A stretch of DNA of 64,000 bases from Sulfitobacter sabulilitoris (GCF_005887615.1 NZ_VANS01000007.1:24043-88042); one strand, 5' to 3'; positions 18,375 to 27,491 are shown, counted from the stretch's first letter. Translations and numbers: made by a program. Notes: generated from the letters alone by a model not told the origin.

Positions 18375-19382
18375 TCAATCGTGGCTTGCGTGATACACCA
18401 ACCGGAACCCGATATGAGAGGTGGAAGTGTCCGGTGACGTGCTGTTGCGCGCGGCGATGCGGTAGCGATAGCAATAGCTGCGGTGGCATAGAAATGATCC
18501 GCCCTTGCTGAGCTTGTATCCCGTCTTGCCGGCATGTGCCGCAGCAACTGCCTTTTTGAGGGATTGAACCTTGAAGGTTTCGCTGGTCAACTCCCAGACA
18601 TTGCCGACCATGTTGTAAAGCCCGTAGCCATTCGGGTCGAAGGATCGCGCGGGCGCTGTCCCGAGGTAGCCGTCGCGCGCGGTGTTTTGCCGTGGAAACT
18701 GCCCCTGCCAGATGTTGCAGGGGAAAAACCCGCTGTCATCGGGTTCGGTATCGCCCCAGGGAAAGGGATGGTCGCCCAAACCGCCGCGCGCTGCGTGTTC
18801 CCATTCCGCCTCGGTCGGCAGGCGACCACCGGCCCATTGCGCAAAGGCGGTCGCATCGTTCCAGGACACATGCGTGACCGGATGATCCATGTCGGGGCGC
18901 TCCGCGCTGCCCGGCCCGAACGGAGTGCGCCAGTTCGCACCTTCGATCACCCGCCACCAGGGCGTCTCCGCGATGGCGCGGCTGGGCGGTGACCCCTTGG
19001 GCAGAAGGCCCTGAAACACCAGCGAATCCCCCATGCGTTCTGCATCGGTGACATATCCGGTTTCGGCCACGAAAGCCTGAAACCGGGCGGTCGTGACGGC
19101 TGCCGTATCCACGCTGAACGCCTTGATTTTCTTCCTGCGCAGCGGGCCTTCGCCATCAAGCGGAAAGACCGGGCGATTGGTCCCGACAAGCGCCTGCCCG
19201 CCGGGAATGACCGCGACATGCCGCTCTACGACTGCCTTGCCTGGTTGCACGGGTCGGGGCGTCGGCGCTGCCGCGTCTGTCGGCGCCTTTCGGCTGGGTG
19301 AGCAACAGGATTTCACGGCTCGGCAATGCTCCGTTCGGCCAGGACGCGACCCATCTTGATCGGCTTGGGGGCGGTCCGCCAC
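18375..19382 (-). CDS. Formylglycine-generating enzyme (SUMF1 family sulfatase maturase)
   Basis: Predicted up to 335 aa from a GTG directly after the sulfatase stop; the N-terminal ~50 residues are low complexity, so the true start may lie further in. The FGE domain runs from HVAVIPGGQALVGT to the end. It contains VTHVSWNDATAFAQWAGGRL, PTEAEWEHAARGG, MVGNVWEL and the active-site pair Cys299 and Cys304 in FLCHRSYCYRYR, matching the two copper-binding cysteines of aerobic FGE. The reaction oxidises the active-site Cys of a sulfatase to formylglycine using O2. The substrate is almost certainly the sulfatase encoded directly upstream. No signal peptide, so maturation is cytoplasmic. Confidence 0.93.
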   Translation of the reverse strand: MADRPQADQDGSRPGRTEHCRAVKSCCSPSRKAPTDAAAPTPRPVQPGKAVVERHVAVIPGGQALVGTNRPVFPLDGEGPLRRKKIKAFSVDTAAVTTARFQAFVAETGYVTDAERMGDSLVFQGLLPKGSPPSRAIAETPWWRVIEGANWRTPFGPGSAERPDMDHPVTHVSWNDATAFAQWAGGRLPTEAEWEHAARGGLGDHPFPWGDTEPDDSGFFPCNIWQGQFPRQNTARDGYLGTAPARSFDPNGYGLYNMVGNVWELTSETFKVQSLKKAVAAAHAGKTGYKLSKGGSFLCHRSYCYRYRIAARNSTSPDTSTSHIGFRLVYHASHD

Positions 19383-20945
19383 TTATTTCTTGGCGTGCCT
19401 TGGGTGTTGCGGCGGCGTGACGGGAACATAGGGAAAGCGCCCGCGCTGTTTGGTGGCGGTCGTGCTGGGGTCGCTGCCACCGCGCACATAGACCTTGGCG
19501 GGATCATAGTGCGGTCCGAAATCCCACGACGGGAAGCGGCCGTGTTTCATCGCGGATTGCACAAAGATACGCTTGCGCTGCGATGCCCTGATGCGCCGAT
19601 CCAGATCGTCTTCGTCCCACCGGGCCATCATCTCGGCGAACAGGGCGTCCAATTCACGTCGGTAAGCGGGATCGGCTGCCAGGTTATTGAGCTCAAGCGG
19701 ATCCTCTGCGAGGTCGAAGAGCATCTTGGGGTCGGTGCGGCTGTGCACCAGCTTCATGTTGCCCCTGATCAGGATCAGGGCAGGGGCATAGAGCCCTTCG
19801 CCGTTGAATTCGATGAATATCCTGTCCTCCGGGCTGCCGCGTTCGGGCAGGTTCAGCAGGCTGCGCCCATCGTGGGGAGCGGCGTAGCCATCGAAGGTTC
19901 CGTCGCTGGCGATATCGGTGAAGGTCGGCAGAAGGTCCACTAGAGACGCCAGCGCCTCTTCGCGGTGCCCGGCCCTGAATTTCGGCCCCTGCGCGATCAG
20001 CGGCACGCGGATCGAGGCCTCGAAAGGGTTGAACTTGAACCACATGCCGCGCTCGCCGAGCATTTCGCCGTGGTCGGACGTGATGAAGATATAGGTGTTG
20101 TCCAGCTGACCGATGCTTTGCAGTGTTTCGATCAGTCCGCCGACCAGTTCGTCGAAATGGGTGACCATCGCGAAATAGCCGCGCCGGGCTTTGTAAAGCT
20201 GCTCGGGCGTGATGTCGAATTCGTCCTGCCGGATGGTCAGGTAATAGCGCTGCGCCCAGGGGTCGCGGTCCTCATAGGGGATATGGGCCACCTGCGGTTC
20301 GGGGATATCGACGCCTTCGTACATGTCCCAGTATTTCCTGCCGGCGACAAAGGGGTTGTGCGGCTGGGTAAAGGATACATGCAGCATGAAGGGGCGGTCG
20401 TCGGTCGACCGGGCGTGATTGTACATTTCCTGCTTGGCGGCGGCGAAGACCTCTTCGTCATAGTCGATCTGGAGGTTGCGTTCGCAATGGCCTGCTTCGA
20501 CCACGCTCAGCAGGCTCATGACCGATGGGGCGTAGGGCTCGTCGGTCTGGTCCCAATCGGCGGTCCAGGCGAAATCCGAGGGGTAGATGTCCGTGGTCAC
20601 ACGTTCCTCGAAGCCGTGCAGCTGGTCGGGGCCGACGAAATGCATCTTGCCCGACAGGGTGGTCTTGTAGCCAAGCGCGCGCAGGTAGTGGGCGAATGTC
20701 GGCTCCGACGGCAGGAATTCCGCGCCGTTGTCGTAGACGCCCACGTCTGACGGCAGCCGCCCGGTCATCATCGAGGCGCGCGAGGGGCCGCACACCGGGT
20801 TGTTGCAGTAGCTGTTGGTGAAGGTCGTGCCATTCTCGGCCAGCTTGTCGATATTGGGGGTGATGGCGTAGGGCTTGCCATAGGCCGACAGGCAAAGCGC
20901 GGTCATCTGATCGGCTTGAATGACAAGGATATTGGGGCGGGACAT
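19383..20945 (-). CDS. Choline-sulfatase-like type I sulfatase
   Basis: Predicted 520 aa from ATG 20945, which has GAGGA about 7 nt upstream. It begins MSRPNILVIQADQM with the metal-binding Asp. The sulfatase motif C52-G-P-S-R56 (followed by ASMMTG) is of the Cys type and needs formylglycine conversion. KMHFVGPDQLHGFEER and the TTDIYPSDFAWT block match choline-O-sulfatase BetC closely, as does the C-terminal WDFGPHYDPAKVYVR. No signal peptide, so it acts in the cytoplasm on an imported sulfate ester, releasing sulfate. The operon provides its maturase (FGE) and a TAXI-TRAP importer. Choline-O-sulfate is the best guess; another small sulfate ester is possible because there are no betAB genes here. 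Confidence 0.88.
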   Translation of the reverse strand: MSRPNILVIQADQMTALCLSAYGKPYAITPNIDKLAENGTTFTNSYCNNPVCGPSRASMMTGRLPSDVGVYDNGAEFLPSEPTFAHYLRALGYKTTLSGKMHFVGPDQLHGFEERVTTDIYPSDFAWTADWDQTDEPYAPSVMSLLSVVEAGHCERNLQIDYDEEVFAAAKQEMYNHARSTDDRPFMLHVSFTQPHNPFVAGRKYWDMYEGVDIPEPQVAHIPYEDRDPWAQRYYLTIRQDEFDITPEQLYKARRGYFAMVTHFDELVGGLIETLQSIGQLDNTYIFITSDHGEMLGERGMWFKFNPFEASIRVPLIAQGPKFRAGHREEALASLVDLLPTFTDIASDGTFDGYAAPHDGRSLLNLPERGSPEDRIFIEFNGEGLYAPALILIRGNMKLVHSRTDPKMLFDLAEDPLELNNLAADPAYRRELDALFAEMMARWDEDDLDRRIRASQRKRIFVQSAMKHGRFPSWDFGPHYDPAKVYVRGGSDPSTTATKQRGRFPYVPVTPPQHPRHAKK

Positions 20946-21019
20946 GGCAGGTTCCTCGGTTCGGAAATCTTTCATCCGGGCTGCGTTCCCGGCAACCCGG
21001 ATGGCGGGCGAATGTGCGG

Positions 21020-21994
21020 TCAGCCGCCGGTTCTGGCGACGAAGTCTTCGATGCCCGGCACGCCGATTTCGCGGTAGTAGCGCAACGCACCCGGATGCAG
21101 GGGCGACCCGAAACCGTTCAGGATCGTGTCGGCGGACATGTTGCCGAATGCAGGGTGGATACCGGCCAGCGTATCCAGGTTCTCCATGATCGCCTTGGTC
21201 ATCAGATAGACCCGTTCCTCGGGCACGTCGGCCGAAATGACCAAGCCGTTGGCCAGGCCGAATGTCGGCGTGTCCACCGTCACGTCCTCGTAGGTGCCGG
21301 CGGGGATGGTCAGCCGGAAGTACGGCGGATATTCGGCGCGCAACGCCTCAAAGAAATCGTCCTCGACCGGGATCAGTTTCATGTCGCGTTGCGCACTCAG
21401 CTTGATGACCGGCGGCAGCGGGAACGATCCGTTCCACAGGGCCGCGTCAAGGTTGCCGTCGCTCAGCCCGTCGATCATGTCGCCCAGGCGAATGCGGAAG
21501 GGTTCGAAGTCATCCCCCGCGATCATGTTCATCACCACGTTGGCGTCCAGCATGGACACGCCGCCGGGTTGGCCCATGCCGACCCGCTTGCCCTTGAGGT
21601 CCTCCATGGTGTTGATCGGCCCGCCATCGAGCGCGATGATGTGCATGGCGACCGGCGCAATCGCCATCCAGGCCATGATCTTGCCCGGCTCGGTCCCGGC
21701 ATAGTTGCCGGTGGCGGTGTAGGCCTCGTAGGCAGAGAGCGAAGTGGCCATCGACGCTTCCAGCTCGCCGCCCTGCATCAGCGCGATATTGGCGACATAG
21801 CCCTTGGTTTCCTCGGCGGTGGCCTCCACGCCGTCGACGTTCTTGTTGATGACATCCGCGATGCCCGCCGACCAGGTGTAGGCGGCGCATCCCACCGGGC
21901 AGGACCCGATCGACAGGTAGTCGGCGGCCTGCGCCAGTGCGGGCGCAACGAGCGTCGCGGCTGCGAACAGCGTGTGTCTCAGATTTGGTCTCAT
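21020..21994 (-). CDS. TAXI-family TRAP transporter substrate-binding protein
   Basis: Predicted 324 aa; ATG 21994 overlaps the permease stop (ATGA), which fixes the start. Residues 1-23 are a signal peptide (HTLFAAATLVAPALAQA). The mature part has the TAXI two-lobe pattern: YLSIGSCPVGCAAYTWSAGI at the N-terminus, LKGKRVGMGQPGGVSMLDAN in the middle and a GLANGLVISADVPEERVY lobe. It binds a carboxylate- or sulfonate-type solute in the periplasm and delivers it to the TRAP permease encoded just upstream. The linked sulfatase suggests a sulfate-ester ligand. Followed 74 bp later by the sulfatase gene. Confidence 0.9.
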   Translation of the reverse strand: MRPNLRHTLFAAATLVAPALAQAADYLSIGSCPVGCAAYTWSAGIADVINKNVDGVEATAEETKGYVANIALMQGGELEASMATSLSAYEAYTATGNYAGTEPGKIMAWMAIAPVAMHIIALDGGPINTMEDLKGKRVGMGQPGGVSMLDANVVMNMIAGDDFEPFRIRLGDMIDGLSDGNLDAALWNGSFPLPPVIKLSAQRDMKLIPVEDDFFEALRAEYPPYFRLTIPAGTYEDVTVDTPTFGLANGLVISADVPEERVYLMTKAIMENLDTLAGIHPAFGNMSADTILNGFGSPLHPGALRYYREIGVPGIEDFVARTGG

Positions 21995-23940
21995 TCTCTC
22001 TCTCCCTGATGAATGGTCTTTGCCGGATCCTGTCCGGACATCGTTTCGGTGATGTCTTTCGCTGCGGTGCCGCGCCTTGACCAGAACACCAAGGCCGCCA
22101 TCAAGGCAAAGGCGGCAAGGTCGATCCGCCAGTCCGAGTTCATGAACAAGATGGCGGTGCCCGCGAAAAGCAGCCGTTCCAGAAGGTTCAGGCGGTTGCT
22201 GAAATAGCCCAGCATCGCCGCGCTTGCGCAAATGCCCCCCAGGATGGCGGTGACGAAGGACGCGGCGATTTCGGCGTAGGTCACGTCGATCCCGAGAATG
22301 GCGGGGTCGTAGACAAAGAAATACGGGACCGCGAATGCGGCCATCCCGAACTGGCAGGCCAGCACCGCGATCTTGAGCGGATTGCCATTGGCGATCGAAG
22401 CCGCCGCATAGGCTGCCAGCGCCACCGGGGGCGTGATCGATGAAAGCATCGCCGAATAGAGCACGAAAAGATGCGCCGCCAGCAGGCTGACCCCGAGATC
22501 CACAAGGGCAGGGGCCACCAGTGTCGCCACGAGGATATACGCGGCTGCCGTCGGCAACCCCATGCCAAGGACCAGGCAGGTCAGCATGGTCAGAACCAGC
22601 GCCAGCGGCAGCGATCCGTTCGACAACAGAACCACGAGGGTCGAAAATTTCAACCCGACCCCCGTCAGCGTGATGATCCCGATGATCACCCCCGCGGCGG
22701 CGCAGGCCAGTGCCACGGGAATGACGGCATGCGCGGCGGCGATGCAGGTCTCGACCATGCGCCGTGGTGTCAGGGCGGATGCACGGTTCAGGTAGCTGAC
22801 CAGCGTCGAGGCGACGATTGCCCAGAAAGACGACAGCATGATCGAATAGCCGTTCAGCAGCATGCTGATGAACACCGGCAGCGGGATCAGGAGATAGGAG
22901 CTGCGCAAGATCGATCCCCAGTCCGTCACCGAGCCCGCGTCCCGCAGGATCGGGATCTTTCGGCTGGCCGCTTCGAAATGGACCATCGCCAGCAGCACCG
23001 CATAAAAGATCACGGCCGGCAGGAAGGCCGCCTTGGCAATCGTCAGATAGGAGGTCTCGGTGAACTCGGCCATGATGAACGCGGCGGCGCCCATGACCGG
23101 CGGCATGAGCTGACCACCGGTCGAGGCGACGGCCTCGATCGCGCCCGCCGCTTCCTTGCGGTAGCCGCTTTTGCGCATCAGCGGGATCGAGATCGGGCCG
23201 GTCGTCAGAACATTGGCCACTGCCGTGCCCGAGATCATGCCCATCAGGCTTGATCCCACCACTGCCGCCTTGGCAGGACCACCCCGCATCCGGCCCGTCA
23301 GGGCGGTGGCGAAATCCATCAACACCTGTCCCGCGCCGGTTTTTTCCAGCAAGGCGCCCAACACGACCACGCCGGTCACGAATGTTGCGCTGACCCCCAG
23401 TGGCGTGCCGAAAATGCCGCCGCCGCCCAGGTATATCTGCGACGCGACCCGTTTCAGGGAATAGCCCCGGTGCGCGATCGGATCGGGCAGGTAGGCCCCG
23501 AACAGACCATAGCATATGAACAGGCTGGCCAGGATGACGATCGGCCAGCCGATGGTCCTGCGGCAGGCATCGAACAGCGCCACGACCAGGAAAGCGCCAA
23601 AGACGATCTCGTAGGATGTGATCGACCCATAGCGGTCGTTGATCGCATCGAAATTGAACAGCTGATGACCCGTGGCGACCGCGCCACCCGTTGCCGCAGC
23701 GATCACCCAGACCCTGCGCATGATGAGCGTCAGTCCGCCGCGCGCCTGCGTCTCGGAGGCGAGCGTCGATTGAAAGGCCATGGCAAAGACCATGATCATC
23801 ACCAGCAGCAGATGCGCACTGCGTTGCAGCCCATCCGGGAAGACGCCGAAGAATGCAGTATAAAGCGTCAAGGCGACCAGTGCGACCGCGCAGGCGGCTA
23901 TGACCAGGGGAAGCAGCCTCGACCGCAGCGCGTTACCCAT
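21991..23940 (-). CDS. TRAP transporter permease, 4TM/12TM fusion (TAXI type)
   Basis: Predicted 649 aa from ATG 23940. That start overlaps the ROK gene end by 8 nt (TATGGGTAA); upstream in-frame sequence lies within the ROK gene. The protein is almost entirely hydrophobic, with about 18-19 spans: a small DctQ-like N-terminal unit, then the large DctM-like unit with GMISGTAVANVLTTGPISIP, STGGQLMPPVMGAAAFIMAEF and VLGMGLPTAAAYILVATL. Fused QM permeases are typical partners of TAXI receptors, whose gene follows with an ATGA overlap. Uptake is driven by an ion gradient. Confidence 0.92.
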   Translation of the reverse strand: MGNALRSRLLPLVIAACAVALVALTLYTAFFGVFPDGLQRSAHLLLVMIMVFAMAFQSTLASETQARGGLTLIMRRVWVIAAATGGAVATGHQLFNFDAINDRYGSITSYEIVFGAFLVVALFDACRRTIGWPIVILASLFICYGLFGAYLPDPIAHRGYSLKRVASQIYLGGGGIFGTPLGVSATFVTGVVVLGALLEKTGAGQVLMDFATALTGRMRGGPAKAAVVGSSLMGMISGTAVANVLTTGPISIPLMRKSGYRKEAAGAIEAVASTGGQLMPPVMGAAAFIMAEFTETSYLTIAKAAFLPAVIFYAVLLAMVHFEAASRKIPILRDAGSVTDWGSILRSSYLLIPLPVFISMLLNGYSIMLSSFWAIVASTLVSYLNRASALTPRRMVETCIAAAHAVIPVALACAAAGVIIGIITLTGVGLKFSTLVVLLSNGSLPLALVLTMLTCLVLGMGLPTAAAYILVATLVAPALVDLGVSLLAAHLFVLYSAMLSSITPPVALAAYAAASIANGNPLKIAVLACQFGMAAFAVPYFFVYDPAILGIDVTYAEIAASFVTAILGGICASAAMLGYFSNRLNLLERLLFAGTAILFMNSDWRIDLAAFALMAALVFWSRRGTAAKDITETMSGQDPAKTIHQGERE

Positions 23941-25186
23941 AAGTTTCACCCTGAGATTGCTCGGCGACGCGGGCAAAGCGATCGTAGTCAAGCCGGTCGG
24001 AGTAGCACAGGGAATGCAACGCAAGCAAAGCGGCCGCTTCAACCGATGATATCGTCCCTCTGACCAACCTGAAGGAGGTCTTTGGGTTGTGATCGAACTG
24101 CGTCGCCAATGTTGTCTTGACGGACCGGTAGTAGTCCTTGTTTGCACCCAGGTATCCGCTCAGGACAATCATCGTGGGCCTGAGCAGATTGCCGATGCAG
24201 TCCAGCGCGGGCGCGAGCTGTGCGCCGGCCTCTGCCACCAGGTCGGCCGCAGTTTCGTCTTCGAGCGCGGCCAGAAGCGAATCCGCATAGAATGTCAGTT
24301 TCGACGTATCGAAGGTGAGGTGGTCCAGTTGTCCCATCCGCGACAGGATGCCGAAACCGGCGGCAGACAGGTTGAGGCAGTCGCGTCGCCCACAGGTGCA
24401 GATCAGCGGCCGTTCGTCGGATCGGAAATGCCCCAGGCGACCGGATACGTTGGTATCGCCTCGCACCAGCCTGTGGCCGGAGACGATGCCGGCACCGACA
24501 AATGTTGCGACATGGATCAGCGTGAAATCGGCAACGTCCCGCGCGGCGCCAAACCGCATTTCAGCGATTGCCAGTGCGTTGCTGATGTTTTCGATTTCGA
24601 CGGGCAGGTGGATGATCTGCTGGATTTCCCGGCAGAACTGCCCTTGGTCGTTCGCCCAGCCAAAATACTCCGACGCGACGATCTCTCCGCGTTCCGGGGC
24701 CGTGATGGCCGACAGCGCCACGCCCACGCCCACGATGAGATCGACGTTCACACCGGACGAAACGATCAGATCGCGCAGGGCCTTCGCATAGAACTGGGCG
24801 GCTTCGGAAACGCTGTCGAGCGAGACATTCTCAAGCCGGTCGCTGGCACAAAGCCGGCCGTCCGCGTCGCAGATCGATACCTCGGAGTGATAGGCCGACA
24901 CGGTAATGCCAACGGCAAACAACCCGTCCTTTCTGATCCGCAGGCCGGTCTTGGGCCTGCCGATGTGTTTCTTGGCGGCTTTGCCCTTGGCGTTGGATTC
25001 CTCGATTATATTGGCAGTCAGCAGCTCTCTGACGATGCGGGTCGCGGCCATTTCGGAAAAGCCGCACATACGCGCAAGCTCGGCTCTTGAGATGCCCGGT
25101 TCCGACTGGATGCGCGACAGGATCATGCCGCGGTGCGTTTTCCGCAGGCTGGCAGGGGTCGCGCTGGAGTTTGAGTTAATAACCAT
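23933..25186 (-). CDS. ROK-family transcriptional regulator
   Basis: Predicted 417 aa. An N-terminal winged helix-turn-helix (about 20-75, SRAELARMCGFSEMAATRIV) is followed by the ROK actin-like ATPase/sugar-binding fold. The Cys-rich zinc site CTCGRRDCL is present after GRLGHFRSDE. Family members such as NagC, Mlc and XylR repress catabolic operons and respond to sugars or their phosphates. Here it is the first gene of the operon for TRAP uptake, sulfatase and FGE, so it probably controls its own operon. Effector unknown; a sugar-sulfate or a metabolite of the imported ester would fit. A pair of direct repeats overlaps its start codon. Confidence 0.9.
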   Translation of the reverse strand: MVINSNSSATPASLRKTHRGMILSRIQSEPGISRAELARMCGFSEMAATRIVRELLTANIIEESNAKGKAAKKHIGRPKTGLRIRKDGLFAVGITVSAYHSEVSICDADGRLCASDRLENVSLDSVSEAAQFYAKALRDLIVSSGVNVDLIVGVGVALSAITAPERGEIVASEYFGWANDQGQFCREIQQIIHLPVEIENISNALAIAEMRFGAARDVADFTLIHVATFVGAGIVSGHRLVRGDTNVSGRLGHFRSDERPLICTCGRRDCLNLSAAGFGILSRMGQLDHLTFDTSKLTFYADSLLAALEDETAADLVAEAGAQLAPALDCIGNLLRPTMIVLSGYLGANKDYYRSVKTTLATQFDHNPKTSFRLVRGTISSVEAAALLALHSLCYSDRLDYDRFARVAEQSQGETYG

Positions 25187-25206
25187 CTGTTAGTTAATAA
25201 ATGGTA
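25174..25206. promoter_or_regulatory. Direct/inverted repeats at ROK gene start, possible operator
   Basis: Two copies of AGTTAATAA (25174-25182 and 25192-25200) sit 18 bp apart, one inside the first codons of the ROK gene and one just upstream. The same stretch contains an inverted ACCAT/ATGGT pair (about 25182-25205). It is a strongly AT-rich island in GC-rich DNA. ROK repressors often bind AT-rich palindromes near their own promoters, so autoregulation is plausible but unproven. Confidence 0.45.
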
Positions 25207-25428
25207 TCGCATGAGTCGCGCAAGCCTTTTGTTGGCCTGGCGAACAGGGCACTGCTGCGCCTTCAACTTCGCCGGGCGGTCTGAACCATGAGGTCTAGAG
25301 GGCCCGCGTCTTCCTCTCTTGCACGCTCCGCCGGCACGCTCGGGACAGCCGGGGGCCACGGGCGGTCGTCACAAGACCGAAGTCCGACGTTGCATGCTCC
25401 GCCGCCGGGCGCAGTCGCGATCGGTCGA

Positions 25429-26352
25429 TCAGGACTGGTCGCGGTCCTGCCGGCTGACTTCGGCCCGTTTGACGATACGGTTGCTCAATGTTCCGATGCC
25501 CTCGATCGTCAGGTCCATCCTGTCGCCGTCGTCGAGGTATCGACCCAGTTCCAGCCCGCAGCCGGTGCCGACGGTCCCGGATCCGATGACCTCACCGGGA
25601 TGCAGCGTTTCGCTGGCCGATACATGGGCGATGATCCGGGCGAAATCGTGGTGCATGTCACGGGAATTGCCACCGCCCCAAAGCGTACCGTTCACCGACA
25701 CCCGCATATCCAGCGCCGCCGGGTGTGGCACCTCGTCCGCGGTCAGGATGAAGGGGCCAAGGATGTTGCCGGTGTCGAAATCCTTGCCCTTGGCGGGGCC
25801 AAGCTGCCCGGCCATTTCGGCCATCTGCGCATCGCGCGCGGTCATGTCGTTGAAGATCGTGTAGCCGAAGATGTGATCCGGTGCCCGCGCCTCGCTGATG
25901 TCGCGGCCGCCCTTGCCGATCACCACGGCCAGTTCCAGTTCGAGGTCCATCATCCGGCTGTAGCCGGGCCAGATCACGTCCTGACCGTGACCGATCACCG
26001 AAAACCGGTTGGATTTGTAATAGATCGGCTGCTCGTACCAGACCGGGGGAATGTCGAAGGCGCGGCCCGTCAACTTGCGAGCCTGCGCAAAGGCGTTCAG
26101 CAGATGCGCCTCGAAAGCAAGGCAGTCGCGCAGCTGCGCCGGTTGCAGCGGGGCGCGGAACTCTGCCGAGGCGATGTCGATCCGGGGGGCCTGTGCCATC
26201 GCCGCGCGGGCGGCGTCAAGCGCGGCACCGCCGCCGTCGATCACCGCCATCATGTCTGCAAATCCGCAGGCCCCGGTCAGATCGACCAGACCGTCCCTTG
26301 TCGCGGCGACCACGATCTGCCGTCCGTCGCGAACCACCGTGCCCAGCCGCAT
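25429..26352 (-). CDS. Fumarylacetoacetate hydrolase (FAH) family protein
   Basis: Predicted 307 aa. The C-terminal FAH domain shows MMDLELELAVVIGKGGRDIS (metal-binding E-x-E), YTIFNDMTARDAQ, KGKDFDTGNILGPFI and GEVIGSGTVGTGCGLELGR. The N-terminal part (DCLAFEAHLLNAFAQARK) matches the subgroup related to fumarylacetoacetate hydrolase proper rather than the short isomerase-like forms. Such Mg-dependent enzymes hydrolyse C-C bonds of 1,3-diketo acids or decarboxylate oxo-acids. The gene begins 1 bp after the stop of the cyclase-family gene, so the two act in one short catabolic pathway. Substrate unknown. Confidence 0.88.
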   Translation of the reverse strand: MRLGTVVRDGRQIVVAATRDGLVDLTGACGFADMMAVIDGGGAALDAARAAMAQAPRIDIASAEFRAPLQPAQLRDCLAFEAHLLNAFAQARKLTGRAFDIPPVWYEQPIYYKSNRFSVIGHGQDVIWPGYSRMMDLELELAVVIGKGGRDISEARAPDHIFGYTIFNDMTARDAQMAEMAGQLGPAKGKDFDTGNILGPFILTADEVPHPAALDMRVSVNGTLWGGGNSRDMHHDFARIIAHVSASETLHPGEVIGSGTVGTGCGLELGRYLDDGDRMDLTIEGIGTLSNRIVKRAEVSRQDRDQS

Positions 26353-26353
26353 C

Positions 26354-27148
26354 TCAAGCCTCTTCGATGATGGCGACAGCGCGGGTGAAGCCGGCGGAGG
26401 CGCGTTTGATCTTGTAGGGAAAGCACGAAATTTCGAAGCCGTGATCGGGCAGCCGGTCGAGGTTGGCGAGCTTTTCCATGTGGCAATAGCCGATTTCGAT
26501 CGATGCGCGGTGCCCCTCCCAGATGATCGACGGATCGTGATCGCGCGCCCATCGCGCCGCGGTCAGCGAGAACGGCGCGTCCCAGGACCACGCGTCCGTG
26601 CCCGTGACCCGCACGCCGCGCTCCAGCAGCCAAAGCGTCGCGTCTAGGCCCATGCCGCATCCGCGGTGGATGTAATCGTCCTGCCCGTAATGCGCGGCGG
26701 CGCAGGTATTGACCACCACGATGTCAAGCGGCGCGATGTCGTGGCCGATGCGTTTCAGCTCGGCTTCGACGTCGCCGGGCGTCGCGACATAGCCATCTGG
26801 AAAATGCCGGAAATCCAGTTTGACGCCGTTCGAAAAACACCATTCCAGCGGCACCTCATCGATGGTGGCGGCGGGCTCGCCACCCTCGGTCAAGGCGCGG
26901 TTCATCGTCGAATGATGGTGGTAGGGCGCATCAAGATGGGTGCCGTTATGAGTCGCGATCCGAAGCCTTTCGATGGCCCAGCCTTCGCCGTCGGGCAGTT
27001 GATCGCGGCGCAGGCCCGGAAAGAACGAGGCCACCTGATCGCCGGTCTGACGATGGTCGAGGTATTCGATGTCGGGTTGGATCATTGGCGGGTCGGATAT
27101 CAGGTCTGCATCCAGCGCGACGGAGATGTCGATGAATTGGCGGGGCAT
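26354..27148 (-). CDS. Cyclase-family (kynurenine formamidase-like) metal hydrolase
   Basis: Predicted 264 aa from ATG 27148, supported by GGAAGG 6 nt upstream; in-frame upstream sequence is Arg/Pro-rich and unlikely to be coding. The metal site HNGTHLDAPYHH is the hallmark H-x-G-T-H-x-D-x-P-x-H motif, and a downstream LDIVVVNTCAAAHYG block with a later His/Glu region completes the fold. Relatives hydrolyse N-formylkynurenine, cyclic amides or related bonds. This one is longer than KynB (about 210 aa) and has no kynureninase beside it, so formamidase activity is not assumed. Co-transcribed with the FAH-family gene. Confidence 0.85.
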   Translation of the reverse strand: MPRQFIDISVALDADLISDPPMIQPDIEYLDHRQTGDQVASFFPGLRRDQLPDGEGWAIERLRIATHNGTHLDAPYHHHSTMNRALTEGGEPAATIDEVPLEWCFSNGVKLDFRHFPDGYVATPGDVEAELKRIGHDIAPLDIVVVNTCAAAHYGQDDYIHRGCGMGLDATLWLLERGVRVTGTDAWSWDAPFSLTAARWARDHDPSIIWEGHRASIEIGYCHMEKLANLDRLPDHGFEISCFPYKIKRASAGFTRAVAIIEEA

Positions 27149-27310
27149 GTCACGCCTTCCTTTCGGTGGTGTTCGGGGTGGGGGCCGCCCGCAGGCGGCG
27201 CGCGCCCTCACGGGCGTGGGCGCACCGCGTGCCCCGATGGCCGATCGGCTGCTGGCCCATCCCCCGCGCGGTCAGCGTCATCGCGGCATGCCCGCCGCGC
27301 AGCGGGCGGG

Positions 27311-27351
27311 ATCCGGACCGTGCGGGGCCGCGCGCGGCCCCCTGTCCGGAT
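27311..27351. repeat. Nested long palindrome (41 nt)
   Basis: Outer arms ATCCGGAC (27311-27318) and GTCCGGAT (27344-27351) are perfect complements. Inside lies an 18-bp perfect palindrome, GGGGCCGCG at 27324-27332 joined directly to CGCGGCCCC at 27333-27341. Such a very stable structure in an intergenic gap could act as terminator, attenuator in the leader of the cyclase/FAH operon, or be a REP-like dispersed element. Confidence 0.7.
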
Positions 27352-27462
27352 GCGTCAGCGGCGGGCTGGCTGTCTTGCGACAGATCGCCGGCAGAGTGAA
27401 AAAGCGGGGGTCGGCGGGCATCGGGTCACAATCGGTTTTGGAGGGTAGGATAAGATACCGAT

Positions 27463-27491
27463 TAGTAACTTGAACACAGCCGATTGTGCAA
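27463..27491 (-). promoter_or_regulatory. Possible promoter for cyclase/FAH operon
   Basis: On the - strand, TTGCAC (27491-27486) and TTACTA (27468-27463) are 17 bp apart in a locally AT-rich patch. If used, it would give a leader of about 310 nt that includes the nested palindrome. The match to consensus is only partial. Confidence 0.3.

Noticed and set aside
21995..23515. Long N-terminal extension of the TAXI receptor frame.
   Set aside because: It lies opposite-frame within the TRAP permease gene; the signal peptide starts at 21994.
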